In this document: positions 40,000-51,000 of the stretch, piece after piece
Numbering within the stretch: the stretch's first letter is position 1
Layout: every line of letters starts with the position of its first letter
From: Rallus limicola
Lineage: Eukaryota > Chordata > Aves > Gruiformes > Rallidae
DNA length: 64,000 nucleotides
Direction of reading: 5' to 3'
NCBI GenBank assembly: GCA_022605955.1
Contig: JAKCOZ010000005.1
Coordinates: forward strand, 3,313,501 to 3,377,500
Translations under genes and position numbers: made by a program
Notes under the pieces: model-generated
Told to the model about the DNA's origin: nothing
The model's database searches: none
Seen by the model: the letters and a program-made list of their open reading frames with translations, nothing else

Positions 40000-42900
40000 C
40001 AAGTGATATTTTAAACGTATTTCTTAATTCGAAGACAGCCTAACTACCACCTGTGCCTTCATATAAAAATCCTGCATTCATTTTTACAGGCACAACACCA
40101 CAATAGATTCAAGTTCTTAGTAATTATTAACATGTCATTACGTGTGTTTTGACTTCACAAGTCGATCCTCTTTTGAGAATTGTAACTGTGTGTAAACTCT
40201 ACTATGCTGAGAGCCAAACACAAAAAAACTTGCTCCAGTCCTACTTTGTATCACCTTGACACTGAGCTATTGTATCCATAGGGATTGCTTTCTGGAAGTC
40301 TAAACTGAGGGGCCAGGGGCACGTAATCTGAAATCTATGTCTATTCCTAATTCTTAAAGCTATTGAATTAAATGATTCAAGGTCCAACTGGGAAATCTGA
40401 GAACAAATGTTGACTTTTAGCCCTTGAAATGCTTTTGGTTTCAGCACAATGCCTGTGGGGTTGAAGTCCAACAGAATTTCACCATACTTCAAAGGCAAGC
40501 TTTTAGTGTTTGCTTCCAGATGAAACTAAAAGATCACCTGGGAGCAATTTTATAACTCTTTTACATTCTTGACCTGGTCACCAGCTTTCTGATTAACTTT
40601 GAACCTGTCACTGAGTGCCTGGGCTCAGGTTCTTTGCCCGTAAGAGACGACTGGCTACCTCAAACACATGAACGAAATGAGATCCGTGGGTAATGCAAAA
40701 TACTCTCAGAAAATGGTTTCCCTGTGTAGATGCTAATCATGGTAATTGGCAGGATGTTGAGAAGAGTTGGGGAAGGCAGGGTGTATTGTCATTGCTCCAT
40801 GCTGGTTCTCAGAGGCTTCACTGCAGGTCTCTGAATGTTGGATTCAGTGCTGACTGCACACCTCTCAGAACCACCCCTGCCATGCTAGCGAGTGCTGCTC
40901 ATGTTAGACACACCAGAGTCTCATCTTCCTTTGAGAGGAACTCTGTATTTCTGCAGTTGTGGCTGTGTGTATACGTTGTATTACGTTTACAGGGGTTTTT
41001 ATGGGTTAAACTACAGAAATAGTATCTTGGCTTCGAGGCAGAGTCTATAGGAAAGAACTAGTGGCAATACAAAAACTGTAGTGGGTTTTACAATGGAAGA
41101 GCTTTTCTCTTCCCCTCTGCTCTGCATCTCTGACTTGCACATGTTAACTACAGTAATTTTATTTATTTTACTGGGGAATAGATTTCTCCAGTATCGCATC
41201 AAGTATCTCTGTTTCTGCTTTAAAAAGCCCCAAACAACCAAAAACAACCCAAAATGAAAACAAACCAGAGAAAAGATAGTGCTCAAAATAGAAGTTTCAC
41301 GACTCCTGATTTCTGAAGGTTTAGGGTTGTTTCAGGTCAGGATATAGGTCTGAACAGTCTACTAATTTTTCTGACAGCAGCTACTAGAAGATGCAAAGAG
41401 AACAGTGTCAGAAGCAGCCAAGAGTATTTCACCACCCATTTTTTTTCCACTCAGATGACCAAGTCTGATATTAAAAGAGCAATGTGGACATATTTGGGTA
41501 TTTATTTATATTCACATACATAAGACATTATTTCACAGAAAAGGTTTTTACTGCATGCAGAGATATTTGCATAAAACACTGCTATCAGATACGCTAGTGA
41601 GGGGTAGAAAATAAGTATCCTCATTACTGGAACTGTTACAGGCCAAGGAGAAATTGGTAACCCTTAAAGTAGGATCAGGCCTAACATGAGAAAGAGGCAA
41701 ACCATTTATCTGACACCTTTCCTCTGCCACTGATGGCCATCGGCTAGCCCTGGACCCTGGAATGTCCTGAATGGCAGGAGACAAAATGTGAATATCCCTC
41801 TTCTGAAAGAGCAGGGCTGTGGCACTGAGTGGTTCTGGAGTGTGCCAGAAATTGCCCACGGTCTATGGTGGAGCTCTCATTATTTCAAAGTATGTGATGT
41901 GTCTGCCTGGGAACAGAATGGAGCCACTTCTGAGTGACAGCTATGTCTTTTGAACTTATCACCCCAGATATGACAATCTCTGTGACTATTTATGTTATGA
42001 GATACACATATTAGGGCTATGCTTGTGCAGATGGGACTTTATTTTCCTTTCTAGTCCCCCCTTTTGCTCCTAGGAATCAGAGTGAAAGCAGAACTGGCCC
42101 ATGGGAATGAAATAACAGAAACGTTTTGTCATTTGTAAGGAAACAAGCTAAATAGACTTAGCACTCTGCCTACTCCTGTTTTCTTGTTTTCTTTCCTGTC
42201 AAGAGAAATTGTGAGCCCACAACTGCTCTTGGACTGTGCTCTCTAGATGGCAAGTGTTGTGATTTAGGGCTAAACTGCAGTATTGGCAGGTCTGAGAATT
42301 TAGATACTGTATTTTTTTCCAAGATGTTTCAACATTTCAGAGGTCACGGTTTTCAAGCTTTCCTCCATAAACCTGTCAGCAGAGTGCCTTGATAAGAAAG
42401 TGAATTCTGTGATTCTGTTATTCTTAACCAGAAGCCCTTCTCTGAGACAAATGGTCAACTATCCTGAGAATCTGGATAAATATGCTGCATTGTCCACAAC
42501 TGTCACTTTTATAAGCTTCCCCTCTATCTCTTAAATGAAATGACACATACTCCTCATGTATCACACCACTTCTGCTCTAGTTAAAGCTGACTCTGCTTTT
42601 AGATGTGTTTCCATGTTCATGGTTTTCCTGTGGGATCTTAAGGGGCTGCACTGAGGATCAGAGGTTTACTTAAGCCTGTGGCCTGTTTCAGGCTTTGCTG
42701 CTGCCTTGGTCAAGTCCTTCAGACAATTTGTGCTCTGTGAAGAACAATGATGATGCACCAATGGTGTCTCAAGCAAAACTTTTTGAATGGGTAGTGAGGG
42801 TTTTCTGTACTATGGGTAGCAGAAGGCATCTTCGTACCTCAGCTGCTTGTGCCTTGGTTCCTGCCTTCTGGTAAACCAGGTAGTGCTCAGCTCTGCCTTT

Positions 42901-43159
42901 GTATCTGAAATGATTTCTAGTGTGGGGGCGTTTATCTCCTGATGAAAGGAAAGATGGGTGGAAATACAGCTTGTTTACAAAAGCAAGAAGCTGTTCTCAT
43001 GAGAGCATCAGCTGCGCAGCAAAGGTAGGAGGGGAGGAAGAGAGTGGAGAGTGAAGTGCTATTGATACTTATTCCAAGCCACCAGTTTTGCATTTTTTCT
43101 TTTTCTTGCCAAATTGCAGATCAAAGCGCAGGCCTGAATGTGCATGTTGGGGGAAAAAA
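40000..43159. other. Non-coding stretch
   Basis: No gene or repeat family recognised. A pair of ATTCTGT words near 42404 faintly recalls a CR1 tail but has no CR1 sequence before it. Confidence 0.4.
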
Positions 43160-43275
43160 CACTTCGATAACTTCTACTTAATTGTGTTACATCTCGTTAT
43201 TGCATTAAGATGTAATTGTCGATTTAATTAGAGTTAATTGTTGCAATTCTAATTTCACTATCAAAGTGAAGTATC
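43160..43275. promoter_or_regulatory. AT-rich TAAT-dense block, candidate conserved enhancer
   Basis: More than 100 bp packed with homeodomain-type cores (TTAATTGT, TTTAATTAGAGTTAATTG, CTAATTTC). Unusually for AT-rich DNA here, it retains three CpGs. This texture is typical of vertebrate conserved non-coding elements near developmental genes. It lies about 1 kb left of CpG island 2. The call is by pattern only, since conservation cannot be tested here. Confidence 0.3.
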
Positions 43276-44356
43276 CTAGCTGTAAGAAGCAGCACATCAT
43301 CTCCTGTTGTATAATGGTCCACATGTTACTACATGCCCAAGATCAAGGCTTGGCTGTCTTTCTGAAAGACAGATTTTACTTTAACAACAAACGATGGGGT
43401 TTGGAGCAGTAATTTCCAGGTGGTAGTCGATGTCTCTTTAGGCAGGAGGTCAGAATGGCTCTGCAGGGCTAGCCTGTCTCATTGTGGTAAAGCTTAGATG
43501 TCTGTGGGGTTTTTCCCTGTATCTTTTGAGCGAAGCTGCTTAGCTGCACTGATGTGGTATTAAGCAGGTAGGCAAGCAGCTCCCAAATCTTTTCAGGAAT
43601 ATAGAATTGCCTTGGGTTTGTGCTCCCAGAGGATGCATCAAGGCCACTTTGCTTTTGGATAGTACCTCATGTGAGCAGGAGGCAGACTCCCTAAAGTGCA
43701 TTACACCAAAAGCTGTCTCTGCCCTGTCATGTGGAATATGCAGCTGTTCGTTTCTTCGGATCAGTGTGGGGCTTGTGGTTAAAAAGCCCCAAACCATGTA
43801 GAAATTCATGTATAATTTAGGCAGGTCAGTTTATTATATAATCTAATAGCTATTTTTAGTGTTGCTGACTCTCCATGAAAGGCAGAATAGCCGTTGTTAG
43901 AGCCTAGTGTACTACTACTTCAGCTTCTTTACTGGGATGGGGAAAGATGCTAAATATGATTTAGCAGGTACTTACAACTGTATAGTAAAGCTGCTCTTAG
44001 GGAATGCTGTGATAAAACAGTCACTTAAGGCTAAAATTAACCGGTTTATCTCAATAAAGGCCAGGATTTGCTCTTCTAATGGCTTTTAGTTTCCCATTTA
44101 CCTCTCAACTAGAGGTAATAGAGAGCAGCGACATGAGCAGGCGTTACTGGGGAGCCGTAGCTGGTTTTTTGAGACACCGCCGTGAAGCGGCGGCGGCTTG
44201 AGGGCGGGTGGACCGCGGGGCTGTCCCGGGTGGAAAGCTCTGCCGCGGGGCTCGGCTTCAGCGCCGGCCGCGGCCCGCACCCGCGGCCCCGGCGGGGATG
44301 CAGCGGGTACCTGCGGGCTCTGGCAGCCGGCAGCAGCGCCCCGCCGCCCAGCGGCC

Positions 44357-44370
44357 GTTACCCGGGGAGC
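44357..44370 (+). promoter_or_regulatory. X-box-like motif, weak
   Basis: GTTACC-CGG-GGAGC: the first half-site fits the RFX consensus and the second is poor. Confidence 0.25.
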
Positions 44371-44391
44371 GGCCGTTAGCAGGTAACGGCC
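44371..44391 (+). promoter_or_regulatory. X-box-like palindrome
   Basis: GTTAGC-A-GGTAAC (44375-44387) has a perfect right half-site (RGYAAC) and one mismatch in the left. It sits within a larger inverted repeat with arms GGCCGTTA/TAACGGCC and a 5-nt spacer. The same sequence contains a splice-donor-like gcag|gtaac. Confidence 0.5.
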
Positions 44392-44404
44392 GGCCGCGCG
44401 CCAT

Positions 44405-44419
44405 GTTGCCACGGGAAAC
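44405..44419 (+). promoter_or_regulatory. X-box-like motif
   Basis: GTTGCC-AC-GGGAAAC has a perfect left half-site and an imperfect right half-site with one extra A. Its first 13 bases are repeated 23 bp downstream. Confidence 0.45.
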
Positions 44420-44427
44420 GCCGGGGC

Positions 44428-44441
44428 GTTGCCACGGGAAC
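44428..44441 (+). promoter_or_regulatory. X-box-like motif
   Basis: GTTGCC-AC-GGGAAC has a perfect left half-site, a 2-nt spacer and one mismatch in the right half-site (G for Y). Confidence 0.5.
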
Positions 44442-45745
44442 GGGAGCGGCGGCAGCGGCGGCGCAGCCCGGCCTCTCTGTGAGGGCTCTGGGGGTGTACG
44501 GCCGGGCCCTGTCTGCCTCGCCGCGGGTCTGTGGCACGCCCGGCCGCCCTCCCGCTGGCCTTCCGATTGCCGTGCCGCGCTGGCAGCTCCCCCCTCCACC
44601 TCGGGGGAAAATGCGAACTCTGGGTTCCCTCCTCTGCCCGGCTTAGCCAGGAGGGAGAAGGATGGACAGGCACCGTATAATAACAAGCCGGCTTTGAAGG
44701 GGCACGGGCCGTAGCTGCGCCGTGGTGTCACTCTGTAATGCTTCAGGTGCACCGGGAGCGTGGGGGCGTTTGTGTTCAAAGAGCACAGCAACGCAGCGAG
44801 CAGGTCGTGGAACACTGCAGGCTTGGCTGGCAAGATGTTGAGAGTGTTTCCGGGTGTAACTCAGTCAAAGGTCAACCGACTGTCTCTGCTCAGTGCCTGC
44901 TCTGCTTGCTCTGTGTGCGTGGTATTTATGCCCACACAAAGATGCAGTTTCCTGCAGCCTTGGCTAGCAGGTCTGTGCTGGAAAAGCCATGCAGTGGCCA
45001 ACAGAGGATGCCTGGGGAAGGGTGCAAGGGCAAGGCAGCATCACTTACCCTGCGCAGCAAACCCTTGTGTTTTGCAGTCCAGTAGTCTTGGGTTACCTGA
45101 GCTGTTAATGACTTTTTAAATTATTGCTTTCTGCAGTGGATAACTGGGAGTATAACGAGATTTTACTAGGCACAGCCTTTATTTGAAATAACTTGTCTAA
45201 AGACAAGAGCAACAAGTAGGGAAAGAAATAAAACCTTGCTGACAAAACGCGGTTCTTGTGGGGTGGGATACTGCTGGATAGCTAGTGAGCCTGGCACATC
45301 CTTCCTGCAGGCCTGGACGCTCTCTGCATTGCTTGCTTGCTTCAGATGAAATCACGCGCCAGACTGAGGGGGTTTTATGTCTTGCTTTGTCAAAAGGCTG
45401 AATTATGACAGCACAGTTTGACAGAGGTAGGGAGGTGGCCTTTCAGATGGAGTCCTGTCTCGTAGGCAGCCAAACCCCTGATGCCTGTGTACAGCCCCAA
45501 GCTTCAGCACGGCAGAGCAGAGAGGTTGTGCCTTGAGCCCTGTCAGGGTATCTCAGGAGGTCAGTGCTAGTTACAGGGAGGCAAAGTTGCCTCCTCTTGG
45601 GAAGTCTGTAAGCTCCTTCCAGATCAGGAATCAGCAGTGGAGTAACAAATCACCTCTGTAATTGGCAGCAATTGTCATCATCCCAGTCCCCCGACCTAAC
45701 TGGCCGTATGGTTAGCACCTATTTGCATTCTATGGTTTCCTTCAG

Positions 45746-46516
45746 TCAAGGTGTCTGTCATTGCTGAGACAGTTCTGCCAGCAGCAATACTGGGGATGCC
45801 AGCACACAAGAAGGAAAATGACACTTTGAGAAGGATGTCATTTCTTTTTCAACACTGCAAAACATCCACCCATCTGTCACAAACGCATGTCTTCTTTCCT
45901 GGCACTCCAGCATCTCTGTATCAGTCACACATGGAGTATAGCTCAGCACAGGGGAATTATCAAGTTAATGTTATCAATCGTATGCCAGCTCACATTACTT
46001 ATAAGTGCCAGAACCACCTTCTTTTTACCCCTTACCATCAGGTTTTGGCTGTTATTTTAAGCTTATCCTAGAACAAAGACCTGGAGAAAACACAAGTGAG
46101 GAGCCAGCACCCAAGTGTCTCTGGAAGATGGCTTGTAGAGAAACTGAATGTCTGTATCCTGAAGGAAGTCTGCTGTCAGATTGCAGAAGCAGAGGTGGAA
46201 TGCCTAAAGCCACACATAACTGACTGCTGCCCAGATCCTTCTCCTGCTGCTCTTTTCCGTTTGAAGCTCAGCTGGGTACCTTTTGTCTGTGCTGATCCCT
46301 TACAAGGGAAGACGCTCCATGACTTGCACGGTGAGCTGTTGTGCTACTAGCAAAGTAAATGGTCTTCACATTGTTCATTCTGGAAATCATGTTCAGCCTA
46401 GTAAAGCACTAGTTGCAACAGAACTTAACATCCTGGGGGCTGATCTACGTTTTTTGGTGCTGCTCCGTGCCATTTGGAAACAGTATTTTGAAAAGCATTC
46501 AGTTAACCACTGGTGA
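45746..46516 (+). pseudogene. Coding-like stretch with one stop and a frame change, unidentified
   Basis: A frame open from 45700 gains a good acceptor (tggtttccttcag) at 45745/45746 and runs to a TAG at 46069-46071. It then resumes in the same frame (NKDLEKTQVRSQHPSVSGRW…) to 46350. A strong donor (cacg|gtgagc) lies at 46330/46331. In a second frame, coding-like sequence continues to a stop near 46516 (…NILGADLRFLVLLRAIWKQY…). Residue composition and codon choice look protein-like rather than random. Three readings are possible: a decayed retrocopy with a stop and a frameshift; a real exon starting at the acceptor-like atcctag before 46072 and ending at 46330; or chance. I recognise no family. 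It lies 1.3 kb downstream of CpG island 2. Confidence 0.25.
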
Positions 46517-46519
46517 AAT

Positions 46520-47968
46520 GTGCTCTGTGACTGTAATGAAGTGTTGGGTGCATGGTAATTAATGACAGGCTGCAAAGTTCTTGCTGTGTGAAAATACAGT
46601 ATCAGGTGTGCCTATTTTACCAGAAATGCAGTTCAAATTGACTTTGAATTTTGGTTCATTAAGCTGTCAGCAGCTCTCAACAACTGTTACAAAGAGCAAA
46701 CATTAGTAGCCTCAGAAACTGTAGGCATGTTTGTGAGAAACTCTGATTTGGCTCTACAAACAGGAGCTGGCTGTGAAATGTAGGGGTTTTTTTAAACATT
46801 TGTTTACTCGTTATTGGCACATTGACCTTTTATAAAGAAGTTCAAGTCACACTAGGGCATCAAGCCATATTAGAAAATTAATATCAGATCATCGTGAAAT
46901 ACGTGGGAGTCTGAAATGCAGCAAAGTCTAGAGAAAATATAATCTAATTTAATGTGGAATATTACACATTTTGTGTATCAATTCATATTTGTGAAGTTAC
47001 CTGGAGCAATTCAATTGTTATGCTATTTAAGAATATCTTTAAAAATAAAGCTATAAATAATACATGGTACACACAGTCTTACTGTAAGGAAGATCAGAAT
47101 TTTTTCTGGTTTGTCTATGAATTATTTCATTTTCTCAGGCATTTCTACTGATACCTTCCATTCAGCCTCTTATGGGTACCTTCTGTAACATCTCATTCTT
47201 TGAGGGAAGAATTTTATTTCCTTTATCGGACATTTATATATGTGTCTTGGGTATCTGTGTATCACTGCTGAGTTAGAAATCAGCCATAACAATACTGGAG
47301 AAAATTAATTCTCCTTGTGTCTCACTCAGTCACCTTGAATGCCAACTTCCAGAAGTGCAACAGCATTTGTCATTCTGAGAGTGCTGATATTTTGTTGGTG
47401 AGATAAAATGAAAACTGAGATTAGTAAAGCACACACATGGCTTATCAGGCAGTTTGGTGGATGCACTTTAGGTTTGGAGGATTATGAAAGATGGGACCAA
47501 ATCGGGAACCTCTTATGCTTGTAGCCTTTGCAAACTTGAAATTTTTGGAAGCATCTGTATTTATCTATAAAAAAAAGCACCTGGACCTAATCTGATTACT
47601 CCCTGAGAAGAGACAAAACTGAAATATCACCCCTCAGTGGAGAAGTGATTGACACAGAGAGCACTTTTCCAGTCACTGGTAGCAAAAATGCTTCAAATGT
47701 AACAATTTTAAACAAAGCTATTTATATATTTGACTACCGAAGAGGACAGCCCATGCTGTAGGCTGCTGGCCAGGCAGTCTGCCTGTGTGAGAGTGCAGAA
47801 TGTGAAAGGTATGGTAGCAAACACTGAATGGAGAAGTCAACCTGCATGTATTGCTCCATGTACTGATGACTGCCTGTCAGGGGCGATGTGTGCTCATTCA
47901 GCAAGCCTGTTAGGTGGCTCCAAGGAAATTACTTTTTTTTTTTTCTTTTTAATTTGCCCTCTCATCAG
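46520..47968. other. Non-coding stretch
   Basis: AT-rich with no recognised gene. The segment near 46850-46940 (caagccatattagaaaattaat… and a following CpG-bearing part) resembles conserved non-coding DNA. A T-run at about 47934-47950 forms the pyrimidine tract of the acceptor at 47968. Confidence 0.35.
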
Positions 47969-48079
47969 CTTTTTGTCCCCTTCTTGCACGGAGCGGCCCA
48001 GTTTCTGCTACTACAACCCCTGAGACCGAAGGCTCCCTTCCACAGGGCAAGGAAGAGTCAGTGCAATGCTGCCCTGAAG
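47969..48079 (+). other. Candidate exon, 111 nt
   Basis: A long pyrimidine tract ends in the acceptor ccctctcatcag, and the segment ends at the near-ideal donor ctgaag|gtatgt. Two frames are open throughout. One reads ARSGPVSATTTPETEGSLPQ and onward, a hydrophilic Thr/Pro/Glu-rich stretch. This frame is the one required if the exon is joined to the donor at 46330, which leaves one base over. The other open frame reads LFVPFLHGAAQFLLLQPLRP. GC content is above the flanks. No family is recognised. Confidence 0.3.
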
Positions 48080-51000
48080 GTATGTCCTTGTGATACACTG
48101 CTGATGATCTCTTTGAGAACTGAAGGAATGAAGTTAGATGTGAGCATACAAGACAGTAGCATTCACGACTTTGCTGCCTGGACTCGTTTGTCCTGATGAG
48201 CGACAGACTGTATAATTCTGGAGGACCCTGTGGTACGGGACCAATGCTGTTTTGGCAGATTGTGTGCCAAAGTAGCCTGGAATTATACAGAACTTGCCTG
48301 TGATCTGTGACTAGGGAAGTTTTGAAGACGAACAAAGAAGCAGTAGAGATAGGTCTAAACTCTGTTTCGTTCCTAGTTCATTGAGATGAAAATTTTGAAA
48401 AGGGGAAGTTTCCCTGCCTTTCTCTGTAAGCAGTATTGCAACTGACAAGGAATCCGGCATCTCTCGCTCCTTTCTGTGGGACACCATCATCAGTCACTAC
48501 AGCCACCTCTCACATGACTCTTAGGACACAACAGCCTTACATCCTTTTCCCTTTCTGCAGCCCACAAGTTGAGCGACCCGTGTGCGGCTACGTTTGATAG
48601 CTGCTAATGGTAAAGGCTCTCCAGCTATCACAGAGCTGTGTAGCTCTGCTTCTCCTCAGGGCTCTGCCTTCCTTCTAGTCACACATTGGAAGAAGGGCAA
48701 AAAAGAGATTCAGCCTTATTCTTCTGAGAAGAGGGGACTTCCTCCATGCTTCAGACATGAAGGAGATGCTCAAATACAAGACAGGCTTTTTTTCTTGCTC
48801 CTGTAGAATTCCTCTTGGTGCAAAATAATTGCTTTTCTCTCTGAAAACCTCTTCCAGCCAGACCAGCAGGGGACCCTGGGACTGGCTGGAAAATTCAGAC
48901 TGGATTGCCTAGAGGTTTATTACTAGGACGGTGGTCCAGCTGAACTGGAAGGATGGGTAGGCTGGGTTGAGGCTAGCCTATATATGGGATCAGTGGGAGT
49001 GCTCTGCATTTCATGCAGTGCTACCCTCCGAATGTGCAGCCAGGTTGCGGTGTGATGTCAAACTATTTCAACCCATAAACCCAGCCTCCTCTTAGTCACA
49101 ACTGCAGATTTAAAACTAAGGGTGAATTATCAGACCGTGTGGTAACCAAAGAACAATTATCAGCTGTTTGTAATTCAAAGACTGTCTCTGGCTTAAATTG
49201 CAGTCTTTAAAAAAACAAATGAAAAACCACCACAAAAAGACCCCTCACCTCAAAAGCCCCTGATTATTTTTCTCCAGTATTGTAATCAGTATAGCTGAAT
49301 TATGGCCAGAATGTGAAAACAGATACTGAGAATTTGCTGCTACTTTTGTAGTAATAGGTCTGTTAGCAAACTGTCAATCAAATACTATTTGTTTCAAAGG
49401 GAAGTGTGATGGCAGCTTTTCTGTAATGGAAACTCCATTATTCATCACTCGAATATACTACCTAAACAATGCAACATCCTTCAAATGTCCTGAATCCCTT
49501 TATATGTCCTGTCTGGTTTCAGTGCTTTGAAAATGTTTTAGTTTTTACTAAATCATTAAAAAAAAAAAAAAAGAAAAGTAATTCTAGTAATCTCTGCTAG
49601 CAAAGTATACTTAGTTTTAACTTGGGGAATGGGATACTGTATTCCTGCTGCCCGAGAATGTCTTTAATGGGAGCAAATGCTTTATGTCAGGTTACTGAGT
49701 GCACCTTCTAATGAACTCTCTTGAGTGAGAAACAGAAAGATTATGGGGGTTGATGTTAGGTAAGTTAAGTACCTGCCAGGTGGAAAGCTGATGGGTTTGG
49801 GGAAGTGGTCAGTGATCTAGAACTGTAATAGGGTCTAGAGGGGAAATATGTGGAAAATACTGGCTGTTACTAAAGAAACCCCAAACCAACAGCCAAGGAG
49901 GGAGTAGACTGGTGCAGGCAAAGTGCATGGTGAAAGGATGTAATGCTGGGTGAGTTCTCTAAGCCTGCACCCCATGCAGGAGCAGACACATAAGAATATA
50001 GCAGGGACACTGGACCATCTTGCCTTTCTTAGCCATAACCCCACTTTATTTTTGGCACTGGCCAGGTGGTAGTGGCTCTCCTTTCCTCTCTTAGGATGGG
50101 TGAATATGGACTATCATGGCTGCCACAGTGGCAAGGTTCAGGAATTTGGGTTTGAATCTTTCTATAGCATCCTCAGAAAGGTCCTATGCTGTGTGCTTGA
50201 GAGAGGGCATGTACTAGCAGGCAGGATCACTGCAACCAGGTGTGCAGGGACCACACTGAAACGTTACCCTAGCTCGTGTTTAGACCTCAAGCCAGGGCCA
50301 AAGGACAATCCACAGAAGAATTTAGCGGATTGTACAGCGGTGGGTCTTGTCTTGAGAAGGCAAGTGGAGAAGTCAGTCTCTCAGCTCATTGTCCTGAGTG
50401 TCCAAATGGGCCAAGTAATTTTGGTACTCTGAATTGGAGATATAGGAGGAAATGGCTCTCTGTTCATGACACAGATGCAATTAATGCCTAGCTACAGATA
50501 AATAATCATTATAAATAAATCCGAATCCTGATGTCTGGTTCTGTTTGATAAAATAAGCTTGTGGTACTGGTATTTAAATAATTCTGAAGGCTGGTCATAG
50601 AAGCTTTCTTCAATTTCCTCTTCCTGTTGGTCTGGAAGTAAAATGCAAATCAACTTTAGAGCAAGCGATGTGTTTTATTTCCCTTATGTTTATCCAAAAC
50701 AATTTAAAGAATGTTTTTAATAGAAATAAGTTTTTAATTTGGATTTTGGAAGGAGGGCAGATTTTCTTTGAGAACTTCCATTTTCTCCTGCTTAAGGAAC
50801 TATCTGGCTACTCCAAATGCTAAATGTACAATTTAGCTCAATAATGACATCTTTCAGATAAGTACTGAAGGAATGCTTTAAAAGTCCTAATCTGCTTTTC
50901 TCACTTACAAATAATATGGCCAGGAAACAGAAAGGAGGCAGATGAGATGAAATCTATAGAACCCTATTTCCATTCAGGTTCAACTCGTGTTACTGCATCT

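Larger units (their letters stand above)
44160..44620. promoter_or_regulatory. CpG island 2, promoter with RFX X-box cluster
   Basis: CpG density is very high from about 44160 to 44620 and the edges are sharp. This is the strongest promoter-like sequence in the window. Within it, four X-box-like sequences occur between 44357 and 44441. Good donors exist in both directions: on plus, gcag|gtaacg at 44382/44383; on minus, gagag|gtaaat, with the exon ending at plus coordinate 44103. A bidirectional promoter is therefore possible. RFX factors binding X-boxes drive cilium-assembly and motile-cilium genes. The gene or genes served are not identified. Confidence 0.7.

Noticed and set aside
42404..42425. 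ATTCTGTG-like octamers suggesting a CR1 tail
   Set aside because: The sequence immediately before it shows none of the CR1 3'-end text, and two octamers alone are not enough.
44098..44833. Long open frames (up to about 190 codons) on both strands across CpG island 2
   Set aside because: GC-rich DNA has few stops in any frame. The peptides are Arg/Ala/Pro/Gly-rich, overlap on both strands and match no family I know.
45133..45180. Acceptor followed by DNWEYNEILLGTAFI and a stop
   Set aside because: The acceptor is good and the peptide attractive, but a stop follows after 15 codons and no donor precedes it. It is too short to support.
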